From Stichopus chloronotus (taxonomy: Eukaryota; Echinodermata; Holothuroidea; Aspidochirotida; Stichopodidae), in assembly GCA_021234535.1 (NCBI GenBank), contig CM037838.1, positions 14,382,195-14,446,194 on the forward strand: a stretch of 64,000 bases of DNA, written 5' to 3'. Below, in pieces: positions 1-14,500 of this stretch (position 1 is the first letter of the stretch; each line of letters starts with the position of its first letter). The notes beneath the pieces were generated by a model, which worked only from the letters and a program-made list of their open reading frames with translations, did not search any database and was not told the origin of the DNA. The translations under genes and the position numbers were made by a program.

Positions 1-3000
1 CCCTTTTTTCTTTGTAGAAAACAATAATAAAATACTTTCTTCAAAATTAAAGTGTGCATAATGACAACAAAAATGTCTTGCAAGTGTTCCCAAATGTGTC
101 TAAGTAACCTATGAATGTGAAAATCTTTGTAATTTGGTAGTAAGTATTCACATAAGGAATATTTAAAATAACATTCTCTGCTACACTGGATCATGTTTGC
201 TACCTGCATTAACAGTGCACTAATTTAAATGGGAATGGTGGGTTACTGAAATTTGTTGCAAATGTCCATTTGTGGGACATTTATCTACTCTTATTTACCA
301 GAATAAAAGAATTTTCCTTTTCTCCTTTTCCACTTATCTGAACATCAATTAAGTATATAACTTGAATGTCACTTTCCCAAGTACTTATTTTTTGCAGTTA
401 TTTTGGTGTAGTATTTGTGGTGTAAAACTACGGTGCAGGGGCAAACTCCCCCTCTGGAAAAAGTTTTGAAGGAATTTTTTGGAATTTTATTAATTTGGAG
501 AAACAATATTTTCTTTACCATTTCTAAAATTTTTACTAGGATAACAAAATGGTGAGACATTTACATGGATGTTTCATATTTTTAACAACCTACTTCAACC
601 GATTTAGGGTATCTCTGACCGTCATGCATGAAGTATGTCCGAATAGCATTCCACAGAAATGCCCCTCCCTCTCTACAGCAGACAGGAAGTGAATGCGCGG
701 GTGTTATTATGATCAGTGCAGTGCAGAGCAGAACAGTGCAGATCCGTGGTACGTTAAAGTTTAGTGAGTGGAACTACACAGCCATGGAAATATGTACAAT
801 TGACTGTGCTCACATACACTTTTTTGTGACCTAAACTAAAAAGGGAATTAGCCCAAACGTCTACATGAAGATCACAGAAGATGTCTTTGATTACAAGCAT
901 CAGCAGGAATACTAGTTCAACATCATTCAGTTTAGTCTGAAGTAATCTGCAGGCTTGAAGAAATTAGAATCCGACTTAGACATACTCAGATAATGTAACC
1001 AACTGAATATTTCATCTGCAGTGCAAGGGAAAATAAAAAAGGGAAAATCATTACTTAAAAAAGCAGGAATTTTTGAAGACATATTCAGTTCAAGTATAAC
1101 ATCAAATATAGCACAATTTTGCATCTAGTTCACTCTAGAAAATCAAAAATTTTCCAAACGATCATCCCCAAGATGGCAGTCAGTTATCGAAACCATCATA
1201 TCACAATTTCACATTTATATAAAGGCTCAGACGATCTCACAAAAGGGAGGGTGTGGGGGCATTGACCAACTCGCATTACCCAGCCTAATAAATTAAAAAG
1301 AAAAATGTTCTTCATGAGACCTTGGATCAGTTTGTTGGCAAATTTCACTTTGCAGTCTCTTAACTGCAACCTAAAAGTTTGAGTTAAAAACAGTGATGTG
1401 GTTATAGGGGTTGTGAAAGGCTATTTCTGGTGATCTGAGTGATTCATTACACCAAGATTTTCTACGCTGCGTGTCGACTGATAGTGGAAAATCTGGTGAA
1501 AAAGTGGAAAAAGAAAATCTGGGAATCCTTATAGTTCAATTTTGTTTTGTAGAATGCACAAAACATAAGATTGCATATGTCAATGATAAGCTTAGTACTT
1601 TACATTACCATTACCTGGTACTTTTATTTATTATGACCATTTTGCATTTGCTCATTTTTTTTATTGAGGTGAATACTTTATTGCAAGCAAAAGTGCGAAA
1701 TAATGACTGGTTATATTCTTCCCATAAGCCTGGAAAATGCCATTTCCGGCTGTCTTCGAGGGTCCTTATTTTTCAAAATATGCTTCGCCTTCTGCGGCAA
1801 CCGATGGTGGGGCTCCCTTTACTCCACAAACGCACTCACATTCAGCAACCCTGTGATTGCCCCCCCCCCCTCTTCCAGAAAACCATGAATCCGCCATTGT
1901 CCTCAGCCCAGCTTATATCCCCATCCATGCCACACTTACCTCCCACATCAAAGCAAGACCCATGTAACCCTGAAAACATTTGCAGGAAATTTGATATCTT
2001 TCCCCTCCCCCCGGTGGAAAAATCCCAGCTACGCCAATTTTAGTTATGCCATTTTCATAACGATGTGTGTTTTGTTCATATTACTGCAGCAGAAGAAGAA
2101 TGATCCAGATAGGCGTTGAAGACATTAGATTTGCATTGGAAGATATATTTAATTTATGCCAGAGTTTTAACTCAATGGCTACTTGACTACCACTTGTATG
2201 AACCTATGTTAAGTAGGGTTTAATGTTGCCACAGAGCCTCGTCCAATATTAGATTGTATTGTCCATGTTTTCATCGCTCTTATTAAATAGTAATAGTAAA
2301 ATTGCACAACGAACCAACATATATATAGAACTTACCCGTTTCGGAAACAAAAAGTGTGGAATATATATTTTGCAAATGTGAAATTACACATAAATTCTAC
2401 AAATGGTTATTGAAGTTAGCATACGTGGCACCATGTTTGTTCTCAGCAAAGTAGCCTACCGTATATACGCCTTTCTCAAAGTCCAGATCTGACGCTGCAG
2501 TAACAACTGGATGCTTAGTTTGTAACCTTCATAAGTAATAATTACAACATAAGATCATGGATAATGGCCAAGAAGTGACCAGCAACGGTAAGAAAAAATA
2601 AAAACAAGAGGGCAATCCACGGAGTTGCGTATCTCATCGCCAACATGCATTGATGTAAATACAGGGCAGGGATTTGTAATAGTTTACTGCAACCAAATCT
2701 CACAGAGACCTAGTTCGGGGAACTGGTTGTACATGAGTGGCAAATATTCTCCCAGCATAAAATGGTGGTAAGCATCTCAATACTGATATCTACTGTAAGA
2801 TAGCAAACTTAAGGTTATAGACTGGTGCTACTAGTACTAGGCTTAAGTAACGATAACTAATGGCTCAAAAGTATCTGTGCATATTACGCTACATAACACA
2901 ATTATAACACTGGGTAATTTCATGTAGGTTAGGCTTAGTTTAGTGGTTAGAGTTAGGGGCAGGATATAAAAATAAGAGCATCCCTCTTTGGGTATTTGCA

Positions 3001-3650
3001 CTTAAGACACCTATTTACCTGTGCAGGACCTGGTTCTGCTAAAATTAGTGTTTGACTTAAAAATAATGTTCTCATAAAAGACATTATCCACAGGGGTCAG
3101 TTCTGCTAAAGATGTTTTGGCTAAAGTTGAAAAGGTGGTGTCTATGATCGATCCAGATGCTGGCTCTAAGTTTGTTACCAAACAATCATACAATTTCACC
3201 CGTTACTATAAGAGTAATATACTGTATCTTCATAAATGTGTTCACAGGAACGGCCTTGCAAAATTTTGAGTATAATGCTTGGTTAGCTCTCAAGATATGG
3301 TGGAAATACAAATTTTGGGGCAAAACTGGCTTTTTGCTTTTTTTTTTTAAAAAAATCATCAAATTTCACTCTTGCGTTGGAATTCTTTTTTGCTCATTTT
3401 CGAGGAGCGCCCCTATTTTCGCCATGTTTGCTAGACTTGCTATAATCGTTTAGTTTACAGTTCGCTTGTTGTTCCGCCTGAACAAGTATGAGGGTATTCA
3501 AGTTCATCTTCCTCAGAAAGTCTTCTCTTACGGCTATCACAGCCTGTAAGTATTTCGTACAACTTCCGGGATGTAAAGTTTTATTTATTTTTTACGCATT
3601 GTTACTACTTTCACCCTTCTTTGGTGCGTGTCCCTGGGCGGGACATGAAA
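1..3650. other. Gene-free stretch, left edge
   Basis: No coding region is supported here. The longest open frame (1,471-2,043, plus) is low-complexity, has a run of C at 1,860-1,870, shows no recognisable domain and no splice-consistent partner. A motif near 2,603-2,635 (GAGGGCAATCCA then GGAGTTGC then TCTCATC) recurs at about 59,393-59,425, so a dispersed repeat of unknown type is present. Otherwise the sequence is AT-rich and unremarkable. Confidence 0.5.
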
Positions 3651-3664
3651 AGGTGTGTAAGCAA

Positions 3665-3927
3665 TGTTCAAAACGTGACTGGACATTTCTCCCCGGACAA
3701 TTCCCCTTTAGACAACGTCCTTCGGACAATTCCACCCGGAAAATTTCCTACTCGGAGAATTCCCCCGTTAGACACCTGACTCTGACAATATCTAAATGGT
3801 ATGGCAGGTGAGCATTATCCGAAAGAAATTGTCCTCGTTGGGAATTTCTGGGGCGGGTATTGTCCAAGGTGAAGTTGTCCGGGTGGAAGTTGTCCGTTGG
3901 GAATTTTCCGGGGGAAGTTGCCCCAGA
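3665..3927. repeat. Foldback repeat built from GGACAATTCC units
   Basis: The left arm (about 3,665-3,770) contains several degenerate copies of GGACAATTCC-type units on the plus strand. The right arm (about 3,818-3,927) contains the reverse-complement units (GGAATTGTCC-like: AAATTGTCC, GTATTGTCC, GAAGTTGTCC, GGAATTTTCC). A spacer of about 45 bp separates the arms. The whole is an imperfect palindrome made of short internal repeats, as in foldback or hairpin repeats. No coding capacity is seen. I do not recognise a named family. Confidence 0.6.
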
Positions 3928-4693
3928 ACCGTTCAAACACTTGAAATTTAGATGCACCTTAATCAAAGGCAAGAATTCACATAAGCAAAGTCAAGTAACA
4001 AATTCGTAACAAATAACAAACAACATCCATTGTGCTTAAAGTATGTAAATTCCTTGACTTTTTTGAGAGAAATTTAGGACAAAAAGAAATTCTCAAACAA
4101 AAACAGGTAAAAACTGAACAGAAAACAATGATACTTTAAATTACTATTCTGAATCTAACTAATGATCACACACTCAATAGAAAATACTAACAATACGTTG
4201 AGCTACGGTCTCTATATTCAATTATTTAGTGAAAAAACGAACTGATTTCTAATTATCATGAAACATGAACATCCCACTTAGGTAAGCTAAGTTACGGTAT
4301 GTTATTTTGTCGCAACCGCTTTAAGTCATTCACAAATACCAACTACGTCATATCTCTTTCCTTTGTTTGTAGAATTTCATTAAGGGATTTCTGGATCCAT
4401 CGAAGTTTTTCGACTGCAGAAAATATACATTTACACTGATTTTGCTACGTATTCTATTACAAGTATTCAATTCACTTTATTTCTATTGATATTATTCGTA
4501 GGTAGAACAGTGCAGTATATTAGTATTATCTTCTAGTAGTTTTATGTTTCAAGATATGCATGTTAAGTCTGATTGTTCTTTTGTTTGTTAGTATTTTTTT
4601 ATTTTTAATTTTCTTTCAAACATGTTGATAACTATCGTATATTGTTATGTCAGAACATTATAATTATATTTTTATTTGACAAACGTGGACTAA

Positions 4694-4805
4694 TCATGTT
4701 ACTAGACTGAAAGTAACCACAATGCAACAATATCTAACATTTAATGTGACTAACATAATAACGTATGTTGCTAGACTGTAAACAAGAGCAACATAACTAC
4801 ATCTA
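4694..4805. repeat. Short diverged direct repeat
   Basis: Two adjacent segments of about 50 bp resemble each other. Each starts ATGTT(A/G)CTAGACTG and each ends in ATCTAACA followed by a T-rich tail. The first begins near 4,696 and the second near 4,764. It is probably a small local duplication. No function is inferred. Confidence 0.4.
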
Positions 4806-6800
4806 ACACTTCAGTAGTATCCCCTTTCAATACTTTGTTAGTGTTTTAGGCTAATAGTTATAACTTCACAATGGATGCAGGGAAAATTATACTTTAAGTT
4901 GAATGATAAATTGTGTAGGATATCAAGCGAAGAGGATATCAACCAAAGAGGATATTTCCTTAAAATGTCCAATACGAAAAAGTGGGCATGGTCTATGTAC
5001 ACTACGACTGCAACAACACTTAATGAATATATTTCGTAAAAGGTCAGCAAATCTTAGTCCCTTATCAATTAAACATTTTTGCCTATGCGCATTGGCGTTA
5101 TATCCACTGTTACAAAATGAAATACTGCAGCACAAGAAAAAAATTGTTAATTTGAAGGGGTTTTGTTTGCAATCAGAGTAGATCAAAACCACTGCGAGGT
5201 AATTAAAATAACCAATGGCTATGTGGTCGGTAAAACGATATTCCACACTTAGACAAACGATAAGTGTAGTATGAAAAACAAGAACTAGGGGGCCTGACTA
5301 CAGCTTAAACAAAAATGCCTGCTTACTGTTAATATATTCTGTATGAGTTTTAGTTATGCGAACTCATCACAATCTTAATTCAGATTGCCATATTGACATA
5401 ATCTGAGTACTTGTCCATCAGATTGACCTTTAAACTTTCAGTCAGAGCCGTAGGCAGAAAAACTGTATTCTTTCTAACAGTTAATCAGAACTATACCACA
5501 ACAAATATACGCAATATAAACATTAGGTATTCTTTCTGGCGTTCACGTTTGTCAAAAAAAAAAAAAAAAATGGAGACATTAATTCACGAGATGGAATTTA
5601 CCTGTTCTCTGGCACCGACATCTTTTTTTCGTGCTAAACTCTGCGATAACCTTATATGTAACGTCCCTGCGTAAGCTTCATCTTCTCTGTGTACGAAATC
5701 AACGACCTCTACGCCACATGAAGTTGAGGCTCTTTCCCGATCTAAACGAAGATCATAGCGCCATCTACAAATTACAAAATAATAAAACAGACGCTTCGGA
5801 GTTCGTTTCAGATTTTAGTCAAGTAATCTTTGTGTTTCTCATATATTACCATCTTGTATGATATCTTATGATATTTATCAGAATTCTGTCAGAGTCTACT
5901 ACTTAGCGGATGAGACTGTGGGTGCTTTCACTAAAATTAAATGATTATCTTACCTCACGTTTCACTTTACAAAATCATTTAGAAGAATCTAATGTAAGAT
6001 TTCTAATAGACAACGTCTTTTCCCACATTCATATGAAACTATCTTCCTCGAAATCTTCGGTTCAAAAGCTTCTTTTAATTTTACTTTGGAACCGAGGAAA
6101 GTTTTACCGTATAAGTTTTTTCTCCTAATGTTCGTTTGTTAGTGTTATTTTAGTGTACCGACAGTGTACGTACTTAACCATATCAACATCGTTTGGCGTA
6201 ACCATGATATATGGCCAGGTTAGAGAACCTCAGTCCGTAAAATGTTTATCACAGTTCGAGGCCAGACGGTAGTAATTTATCAAAAAATGTCATGACTGAA
6301 GATGAGATGAATTGGAAATATAGATCACACTTATTTTTTATTCTTGATCAGTCTTCCGGTAAAGAATGCTGCTATTGCGTTGTAAAAATTCTTTAGAAAG
6401 ATGACTCAAGATGATTTTATTATTTATTTCCAATACACGGAAATACAGTAGCTGAGCTACCATAAGGCTAAAAGGGATGATTTCCCACTGCTCCTTCCTC
6501 TCTACTCAAATGTGCTACCGTCGCCCTTTTCACAACATATTTATGCATTAAGGATAATGTGTTTCGATTGTTTATTTAATCATCAGTGAAGTCCGTCCGT
6601 TATTTTTGGATTGTTAATAACCATAGTATTGGTTCTTATGTTATCCGTTTTCATGTATTGTGCCTTCGAGAAGTTTTGGTGTAAAACATTGATATGTTAT
6701 TCATCATGCACCTAATGCCTACATGGATGCTCATGCACTAATATAAATAGCATACGAATAAGTACCATATATATAAGAATTAAAATATTAAGAAAATATG
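4806..6800. other. Gene-free stretch
   Basis: AT-rich DNA with no supported exon on either strand. Open frames here are under 110 codons, overlap on opposite strands, and show no domain, signal peptide or splice context. A 17-base A run lies at about 5,554-5,570. Confidence 0.5.
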
Positions 6801-6805
6801 AACTT

Positions 6806-6960
6806 CTTTCTCCATATTTATTTGTCTTATGAGTTGAGCTTTGAGTGGTCTTGTTAAGATGTTAATGGTATTGATATTGGAAGAAAATACTTCAAGCTAG
6901 TCCAATATGCAGATGATACAACCTTTATCACACACGGTAACAACACTTCAGTTGATTAAA
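6806..6960 (+). mobile_element. Fossil LINE reverse-transcriptase fragment
   Basis: A frame starting at 6,806 reads Leu-Ser-Pro-Tyr-Leu-Phe-Val-Leu-stop-Val-Glu-Leu. This matches the RT motif GCPLSPYLF(I/V)LCAE, with the Cys codon changed to TGA. About 90 bp on, in a shifted frame, 6,894-6,920 reads KLVQYADDT, the catalytic YADD box of L1/Tx1-type LINE reverse transcriptases, in the order and at roughly the spacing expected. Stops and a frameshift make it an old dead fragment. It is too short to assign to a clade with certainty, but it resembles the L1-like LINEs at 12.7-23.2 kb. Confidence 0.65.
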
Positions 6961-9535
6961 TAAACGTGCAATAGAAACGCGTTGCTTATTTAATTTTCAA
7001 ATTTAATTTGAGAAGCCTGTTTACTGTAATTGTTAAAATGATGTGAATCCTGAGCAAGAGAAATAAAATACTAAATAATTGTAAAAATTGACACTAAAAT
7101 ATAACAATTGCTTGAACAGGTGACCGCACACACAAATTAATTTGATGATGATTCGAGAAAGATCGATGACAAAGTTACATGATGACAGAGAAAAACAGGA
7201 ACACAGAGAGAGAGTTAACCAATTGACAGCCAGGTAGACAGTGCGGGCCTTGTGGCTGACGCTTCGCCTCGTGGCTTCCCGGGGTTATATGGTCACGTGG
7301 TCTACTTGATAACGTTGACCAATCATAGAAGCAACGATTGTCTATGACGACATACGTAAATAGTCGCTACCCGTGATCTACCAATCAGCAAAGTATTGCG
7401 AAATCTTTTTAATAACAGAGTCCCACTTTTCTATTTTTAAAGTATTGCCTTGTCTAATCTGACTGTCTGAGGGGAACAAAGAAAAGGTTAATAAACTCTA
7501 GCAAATACCAGAAGACTGAACTTTGTATGAAGCTTTTGATTATGGTGGCGTGGAATGACCAGCTCTATACAAAATTAGTATATTATGCCTTCCATTGTTT
7601 GAGTGCAAACATTGGCTTAAGTAATTGCTGATTCTTAATATCGATACGTGATACACCATGTACCAAGTGCATTCATGTGTTTTCATGTAAGTCACCGTCA
7701 CAATTAATTGTTGGTTCTTAGTATCACTATTAATGCGCCATCATAGATTGATGTGAAGAACAAAACAATCATTAATTATTGGTATCCGTATTGATTGGCT
7801 GAACCATGCACCACATACCTGAATTCTTAACACTGAGTCATTGGCGTAAACATATTTGTTCGTGTTATTCATATTTGTACCACAAGCGCCCATTGGCTGT
7901 TTATACTTCAAGTTGGGGTTTCTTACTATGCATATGAGACACCTCATGCACCAAATGTAACCATGGGTTGGTTATGAAGTCATCGACTCAAATGGCTGCT
8001 GTATACATATATTACTTTATCCGTGTATGTTTATCACGCACCTCAATGCACAATTTGCTCTACAAATTAAAAAAAAAAAAAAAATTCTGCACACACTATA
8101 AAGTATGTTTTATACTTCTTGAATTTACACTTGAGAATCATTTTGAGCATGCCGACATAATATGAACTTGGATATACTAACGTAAAGATGCATTTTGCAA
8201 TTAAAGAAAACACAAACATTATTCTATGCATTGATTGGTAAATTTCCATTTTATTTCGCCTTGTTTTCCCTATAATGTAATTGTTGAAAGATATCAATAC
8301 AGAAATAAAAGAACACAACATTTTAAAGACGGACTCATTTACTTAGCTCTTTTCATCTGACGTCCTGTCTTTCCCAGGCAAGAATTCCAATTGAAATCTG
8401 ATTGGGTAAAAATTGGGTTCAAATGGATTTAACAATTTTACAGGCAAATTTGTCTTACATATAACATATGAATAAACATTAGCTGTATGCAAATTTGTAA
8501 CGTCAAGATAGGGACTCGCATGATAGGTCTTATGTCATCCTTTGTTTGTTTAACCTTTATTTTGATTGCAATTGACTTTTGCTTCTGTCCAAAGGAAGTT
8601 GGAAGTTGGTATGTTCTTCATTACAATCATTGATATCACTTACCAATGGGTGAGCAAATGGCAAGTAACTAAGAGCCAACATATGACACGGAATGGCGAC
8701 AAAAAGGAATGCTAATAAAAATGTATCCAAGAAGACGACAGATGGAACGAGAGTGTTGCTTTCAGTTTCAATTAGAATATAATTACTCGTTCGGACTTAA
8801 GGTTCAGACATATTCAGATTACAATGCACAGGTTCGATTAGGGTAAAATGATTTGGGTGTTCAATTAATTGCACCATAAATTAGGACTTAACTAACGATT
8901 AGACTAAAGTAATTCTAGTGTGGTATCTGGTAACTGGTAAGAGCTTGGACGTCAAGACTTCAACTCGGATTCCTAGGTGACTACAACGCTGGAATGGTTG
9001 GGATGTAACTTGTTGGGGGGATGCGTTTAGCGATCCACGTCGGCTGAACGTGAGCCTTAACGATATTCGATAAACATTGTCCCAGAACATAGGATTGACA
9101 GCAGCAGGAATGTACACAGAGCAAGTTTGGTAGGCTTGGAATCGGCGATGAATGCATATTAATAGGCGTTGAGTACTGTTTAGGCAAATAACTTTACTAC
9201 ACTGTTCACAGTTGACTTGTAGTAAATACAGAAATGACAGGATGATGGTGATGTCGTCTTCAGATCGGTCGAAGTGACTTCAGATTGTATGGGAATTCTT
9301 CTTGGGATTGCTCTTAATCAACAAGGGTATATATATACAAAAGTTACTAGAACTTTCCACAAAAGGATGTTCCAGAAGGAGAGGTGGGCGGAGAGAGGGT
9401 GCTGAATGACATAATACTAAAATATAAAAAAACAAAAGTCCCTGCTCGTACAAAGTCTCTCATTATCCTGTGAAATCCTTGTACATCTATGACACATTGC
9501 CCAATGCATCGCAACACTTTCCGTCGTGTTTGAAT
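6961..9535. other. Gene-free stretch
   Basis: No supported gene. A modestly GC-richer patch occurs at 7,230-7,330. Open frames are short and antisense to each other. Nothing resembling the FReD exons found to the right is present, so the array appears to end at gene A's 3' flank. Confidence 0.5.
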
Positions 9536-9539
9536 CACT

Positions 9540-9994
9540 TCGGTGTGGAGTGCGGTAAAAGCAGGGAGGTGTTATTAGCACCTCCTACATGAACATGTTT
9601 CATCGCAATCATGCCACATACATATGATGATATCGTATGAGTCTTTTCGCACAGCCACAATTTTATTCGACTTGTCTCGTTGTTTCGGGGATAGACCGGT
9701 GCCTGGGATGTGGTCTGGGATTAAGTCGCAAAGGTTTCCGATCCAGTGATTTAATGTCTAATTGTGACGTAAATATTCTGTTCAGTACGGAAACCATGTA
9801 CATAAAAGATAAACTACATTACCATTTTTAACACTTTAATTCTTTGTCTGATGAGATCATTATTACTGAAAATTACCTATAGATCTGTACCACGGGAATC
9901 CATGGAAGAGACGGCAAATGTGATTGATTCACATTATTATTTTAATTCACAGTATTAATCATTGCTATAGCAACTGATACATCGCACTCAACTT
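9540..9994. repeat. 3' flank of gene A, shared with C and D blocks
   Basis: This DNA lies just downstream of gene A (minus strand) and is recognisably related to the DNA downstream of genes C and D. Shared landmarks include a GTGCGGTAAAA string (9,551; also 43,687 and 53,516) and a GTGA-T-AATGTCTAA-TGTGA-TAAATATT string (9,747-9,778) matching 54,047-54,090 and in part 45,550-45,590. It shows that the duplication unit included 3' flanking sequence. A TTTATT at about 9,663 would be an AATAAA on gene A's strand. Confidence 0.55.
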
Positions 9995-11484
9995 TTAATG
10001 AAGCAGTCGTATCTTCATCTGGACATAGCTGAGTTTACTGTCATGTTCCTTCAAATTCCACCATATTGGACGATATTGGTTCAGGTTGGTGTGGCCACAA
10101 TTATTGTTGTTATTGCCATACCACCACCCAGCACCATTGACAATGGCGCAATTTTTGTCTTCAATCGGATCGTGGTCTGCGTCGTATGTGGAGAACCTCT
10201 GATTAACACGGTTCTTCAGCGCTTCCTCACCATTAAGACCTTGAGTTAATATAAAAAAGGACCAATATGACACATACAAATTTAATCAGAGATATATAGG
10301 TCACTTTAGTAATGCTATACTTTATTGACCTGCATTGCCTTAAGAGAGGAAAGAGAAGTTATGTATATATGTTATTTTAAATGTTATTGTAATGTCGTTC
10401 AGTGTATGAAAAATAGTCGACATCATTTGTAGGTTTATATACTTCTTTAGTTTTCTTTTAAGGATTGTTTGTAAATATATCGTCTAGTAAACTGATACAG
10501 TATGAATACTTTCACTTTCCATGACTCTTTTCCTTACAACATTCAACAAAATACAGTAGTTATTATGTACTAAATACCTTAACAAATCATTGTATATTAC
10601 AAACCTGCAGTTCCATCATATGTTCCTATTTGCTCCAAACGATAGCCACCACTTTCATCGCTGACACGAAATTCACTGTAATGAGCATACGCGTATATTC
10701 CTCCACGGTCGTTCATATCAATTCGTAGCTCATGTCGACCTTGGTTGGTAAGGAATTGTAATTTATCATTCCCTAACCACAATTCATGATCAGGTCGACC
10801 AAACCCTTGCTTATAATCATACCAGCTACGATTGAAATCAGCGGTGCCGTCAAGACGACGCTGAATTACCTTTAGTCAAGTAGAAAAAAAGATGTAGAAA
10901 TAATTATCTCGCAGTGATTAACGGTGAGTTTCTGCTTTCTTATTCATGATTGGACTTAGCTATGAATGTAGATATAAAGGTTCATGAGATGGAATTGCTT
11001 AAAATCGTTCCAGATTTAACACATAAAAGCAAACCAGAACATAACAAGTTAATAGTGGCCTATATGAAATAGTCCGTCTTTCATTTATACAACATGAAAT
11101 GAGGATGACTGGATTTTTTTAAAATCTAATTTCGACTCACCGTCCAGCCTCCTCCGTTGGATGTGTCGCAATAAACATCAAAAGGTTCACCAGTCCAGTT
11201 TATAGGTCTTATAGTGTAAATACCACTTGGTCGTTGAAATGATCTGTATGCGGAGAGGCAGTCAGAGGGTACACACATCGTGTCATTGCCATGGTAACCA
11301 CCGTTGCACATTAGAATTCCGTTGGTACATGAGCAATTCATTTTGCAGTTGGATGTAACGTAAAAGTCCTTCTCCTGAAAAGTAATGCCCAACAAGAAAA
11401 AGAAAAAAAAAAGGGAGGTGGTCAGAAAATACATATGATGTAACATCATGCACCCTGAATAATTAAAAAAGATAATAGAAAAAG

Positions 11485-11515
<31 letters not shown>

Positions 11516-14500
11516 GCTACTAATAGTAATAATGGTAATAATATAATGATAATAATAATGATGATGATGACAATAACAGTAATAATAATAACAATAATAA
11601 TAGTAATAATGATAGTAATAATAACAATAATAAAATATCAACAACAATAATAAAAATAACAACAACAATGATAATAATATTATTAATAATTATTATTATT
11701 ATTAATAATAATTACAATAATAATAATAATTATAATAATAATAATAACAATAATAATAGTAATAACTAAAAATATAATAGTAGTAAATATAATAATAATA
11801 ATAATAATAATCAACTAGAAAGGCACTCAAGAAAGAAAATGGACAGAAGAAACTCGAGAGGTCTGTATGCAGAAGCCACTGCACCGTCAATACCCACGGG
11901 AGGTGGAGGAGATCACAACCAAAGAACATCCATATAGATGGACAGCATCCACAGGGCTTAAAGATGAAACAGAAGCATTGATCACAGCACAGGACCAAGC
12001 CCTTAACACCAAATACCACCAAACAAAGATCATCCGTGTATCCGACGACTCAAAGTACAGAATGTGCAAGCTGGCAGACGAAACCATCAGCCACATAACA
12101 TCTGCATGCCAGAACCTTGCTGGAACCCTGTACGTAAAGAGACACAATGACCTTCTCTCTGCAATCCACCGGAAAGTCTGCCAAAACTACGACATCCATT
12201 AAGAACCAGTGCCATGGCAACACAAGCCCAACTAAGTAGAGGAAAACGACAAGGCTAAGAGCCTCTGGGACTTCGAGATCAGATAGAGTCATAACAGCTC
12301 GAAGACCAGACCTGGTGATCATCGACAAAGGCAGAAAGACAGCCACAATATTCGATGTGGCCGTTCCGTCAGACACAAACATAGGGCGAAAGGAACGGGA
12401 AAAGATCGAGAAGTACCAGAACCTGAGACTCGAAGTCCAGAGGATGTGGGATGTAAAAACCAAAGTCGTACCAGTGGTCGTCGGAGCACTAGGAGCCACT
12501 ACACAAAACCTAGACAAACATCTCGAGGAAATACCAGGCACACACAAAGTCCCTGACCTCCTGAAAGCTGCACATCCCAGACTCCAGGTAGGAGTCCGAG
12601 ATCTGGAAACGAAAAAATGCAGAAATGCAGAAACAAGAACCAACCGAGAAGGGTTGTGAATGAAATAATAATAATAATTTTTTTTTTGTTTTCCATCTTT
12701 ATTGTTCTCTTCTTCAAAACTTTGCTTCCTTTCAACAACATGTCGACTTTGTACAAAAAAAATTATAATTCTCTTTGCATTATCTTACTTTTCAGGTATC
12801 GTTTCCTTTTTCACATAGTTCAAAACAAACATACTTCATACAAATGTCTTACCGGTAATTACACATGGAGCATACGTTACTTCTTATCAAAACTTCAATA
12901 ATACATCTGTGTTCGTGAGGCGATTATTCTCATTTAATTTCTCGTACCACTTTTACTAACAATTTGCTTATGTCATACATGGTATACAATGTAATAATTC
13001 ATAAATCTTGACAGAATAAATCAATCAAATAGCATCGGACATTCACTGAAAGCCTCTTCGTAGTCACTAAAAGGTAAACCTTTACGTGAATTAATTTGAT
13101 TTGAAATTTTTTTCGACCTTAATATGAAATTTAAACTTATACAGAAATTCATTAAACAGTGGAATATCTTCATCGACCTTTTTTCCAAAAATATAATATT
13201 TCATATGGAAAATTAAAAAGTTGTATGGGTGCTTCAGTAGTATTTTGTGACCAAAAAAGAAGTCTTCTTTTGTACAGAAGAATTGCCGACTCAATATACA
13301 TTGCTCCATGTCTAGAATAAAGGAAGAAGTAACCAGGCATTCCCAGAACAGGTGATCTATTGTTTCGATCTGGTCCCCACAGAAGGTACAAAAAGGGCTT
13401 TCTATAATTTTCTTTTGATGACGTAATTTATTAGTCCCCAGTATTCTGTGTAAGAACCCATATTGAAAATATTGTAACTTGCTTTCCCGAAGAGAAATGA
13501 AGGGGATCCTAAAAATTAATTCCCAACTATTCATCAGTTCTGGGAAGTTAATAGCCCATTTTGTATAACACGTAGGAGGGGAATAAAACTTAATTCACTA
13601 ACTGTGTGTAAACAATTCGTGACATACCAGGAACAGCAAGAGAATTCTCTCTATGAGGTGGATCATTTGGGCATTGTTACCTCATCAGTAATACATTGCT
13701 TCAAAAGTCTTGGAACTGCATTGACAATACCATAATATATAGTGAATGGGCAGTACAGTATACCAAATTTCCGCATAAAAGAATTGTACGAAAGAATTTG
13801 ATTGTTATCATCAAAAATGTCTTTTACATAGGTAACACCTTTCTCGAATAAATGTTTGTAGAATAATATTAACTTATATTATTGACCTTTACATGAGAAT
13901 TATTCCATAAAATTTGATCGTTATAATGATCGACCGGTTCCTTTAAATTAAATTGTGCCCATGCCTCACATACGTCATTGATAAAGGCGTTATTGGTTTT
14001 GATATCCTTTGCTTCAAAATTGAAATGAAAAAGATTTTCCATTACTCTTTAGATACATGTCAAAAAAATCTTTCCAAGAACCTTTGGTATCGTTTAGGTA
14101 CCTGTTTACCCAAGTGCATTTTAAACTATGGATAAAAGACAAAACATGAGTAGCTCTGAGTCCGCCATCTGAAATGGGTGCAATTAAAGTACTACGCTTG
14201 ACTTTGTCCGGTTTACCCTACCATATAAAATTGAAAATATAGCTTTCCAAATCCTTGATAAAGTTTTTAGGTGGGTTCGGCAATATCTGAAAGAGATAAA
14301 CTAATTGAGACAGACCAAAGGATTTAACAAGCGTTATTTTCCCAATGGGAGAGAGGTCACGCTGTGACCATAGATTTAATACATTTTTGAGGCGAGACAA
14401 TTTTGGAGGATAATTCAAGCGAAACAAACTGTCTTTACAGTGGTCAAACGTAATGCCTAAGGCATTAACGGGACTAGCAGCCCAGCTAAAGCCATAATTA

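Noticed and set aside
1471..2043. 190-codon open frame on the plus strand
   Set aside because: Low-complexity, interrupted by a C-run, no domain, and no start or splice context. It looks like repeat-derived noise.
11126..11668. 180-codon minus frame with Tyr/Ser/His runs
   Set aside because: Only its last ~80 residues are real (gene A exon 4). The rest is intron and the translated TAA/TAC microsatellite.
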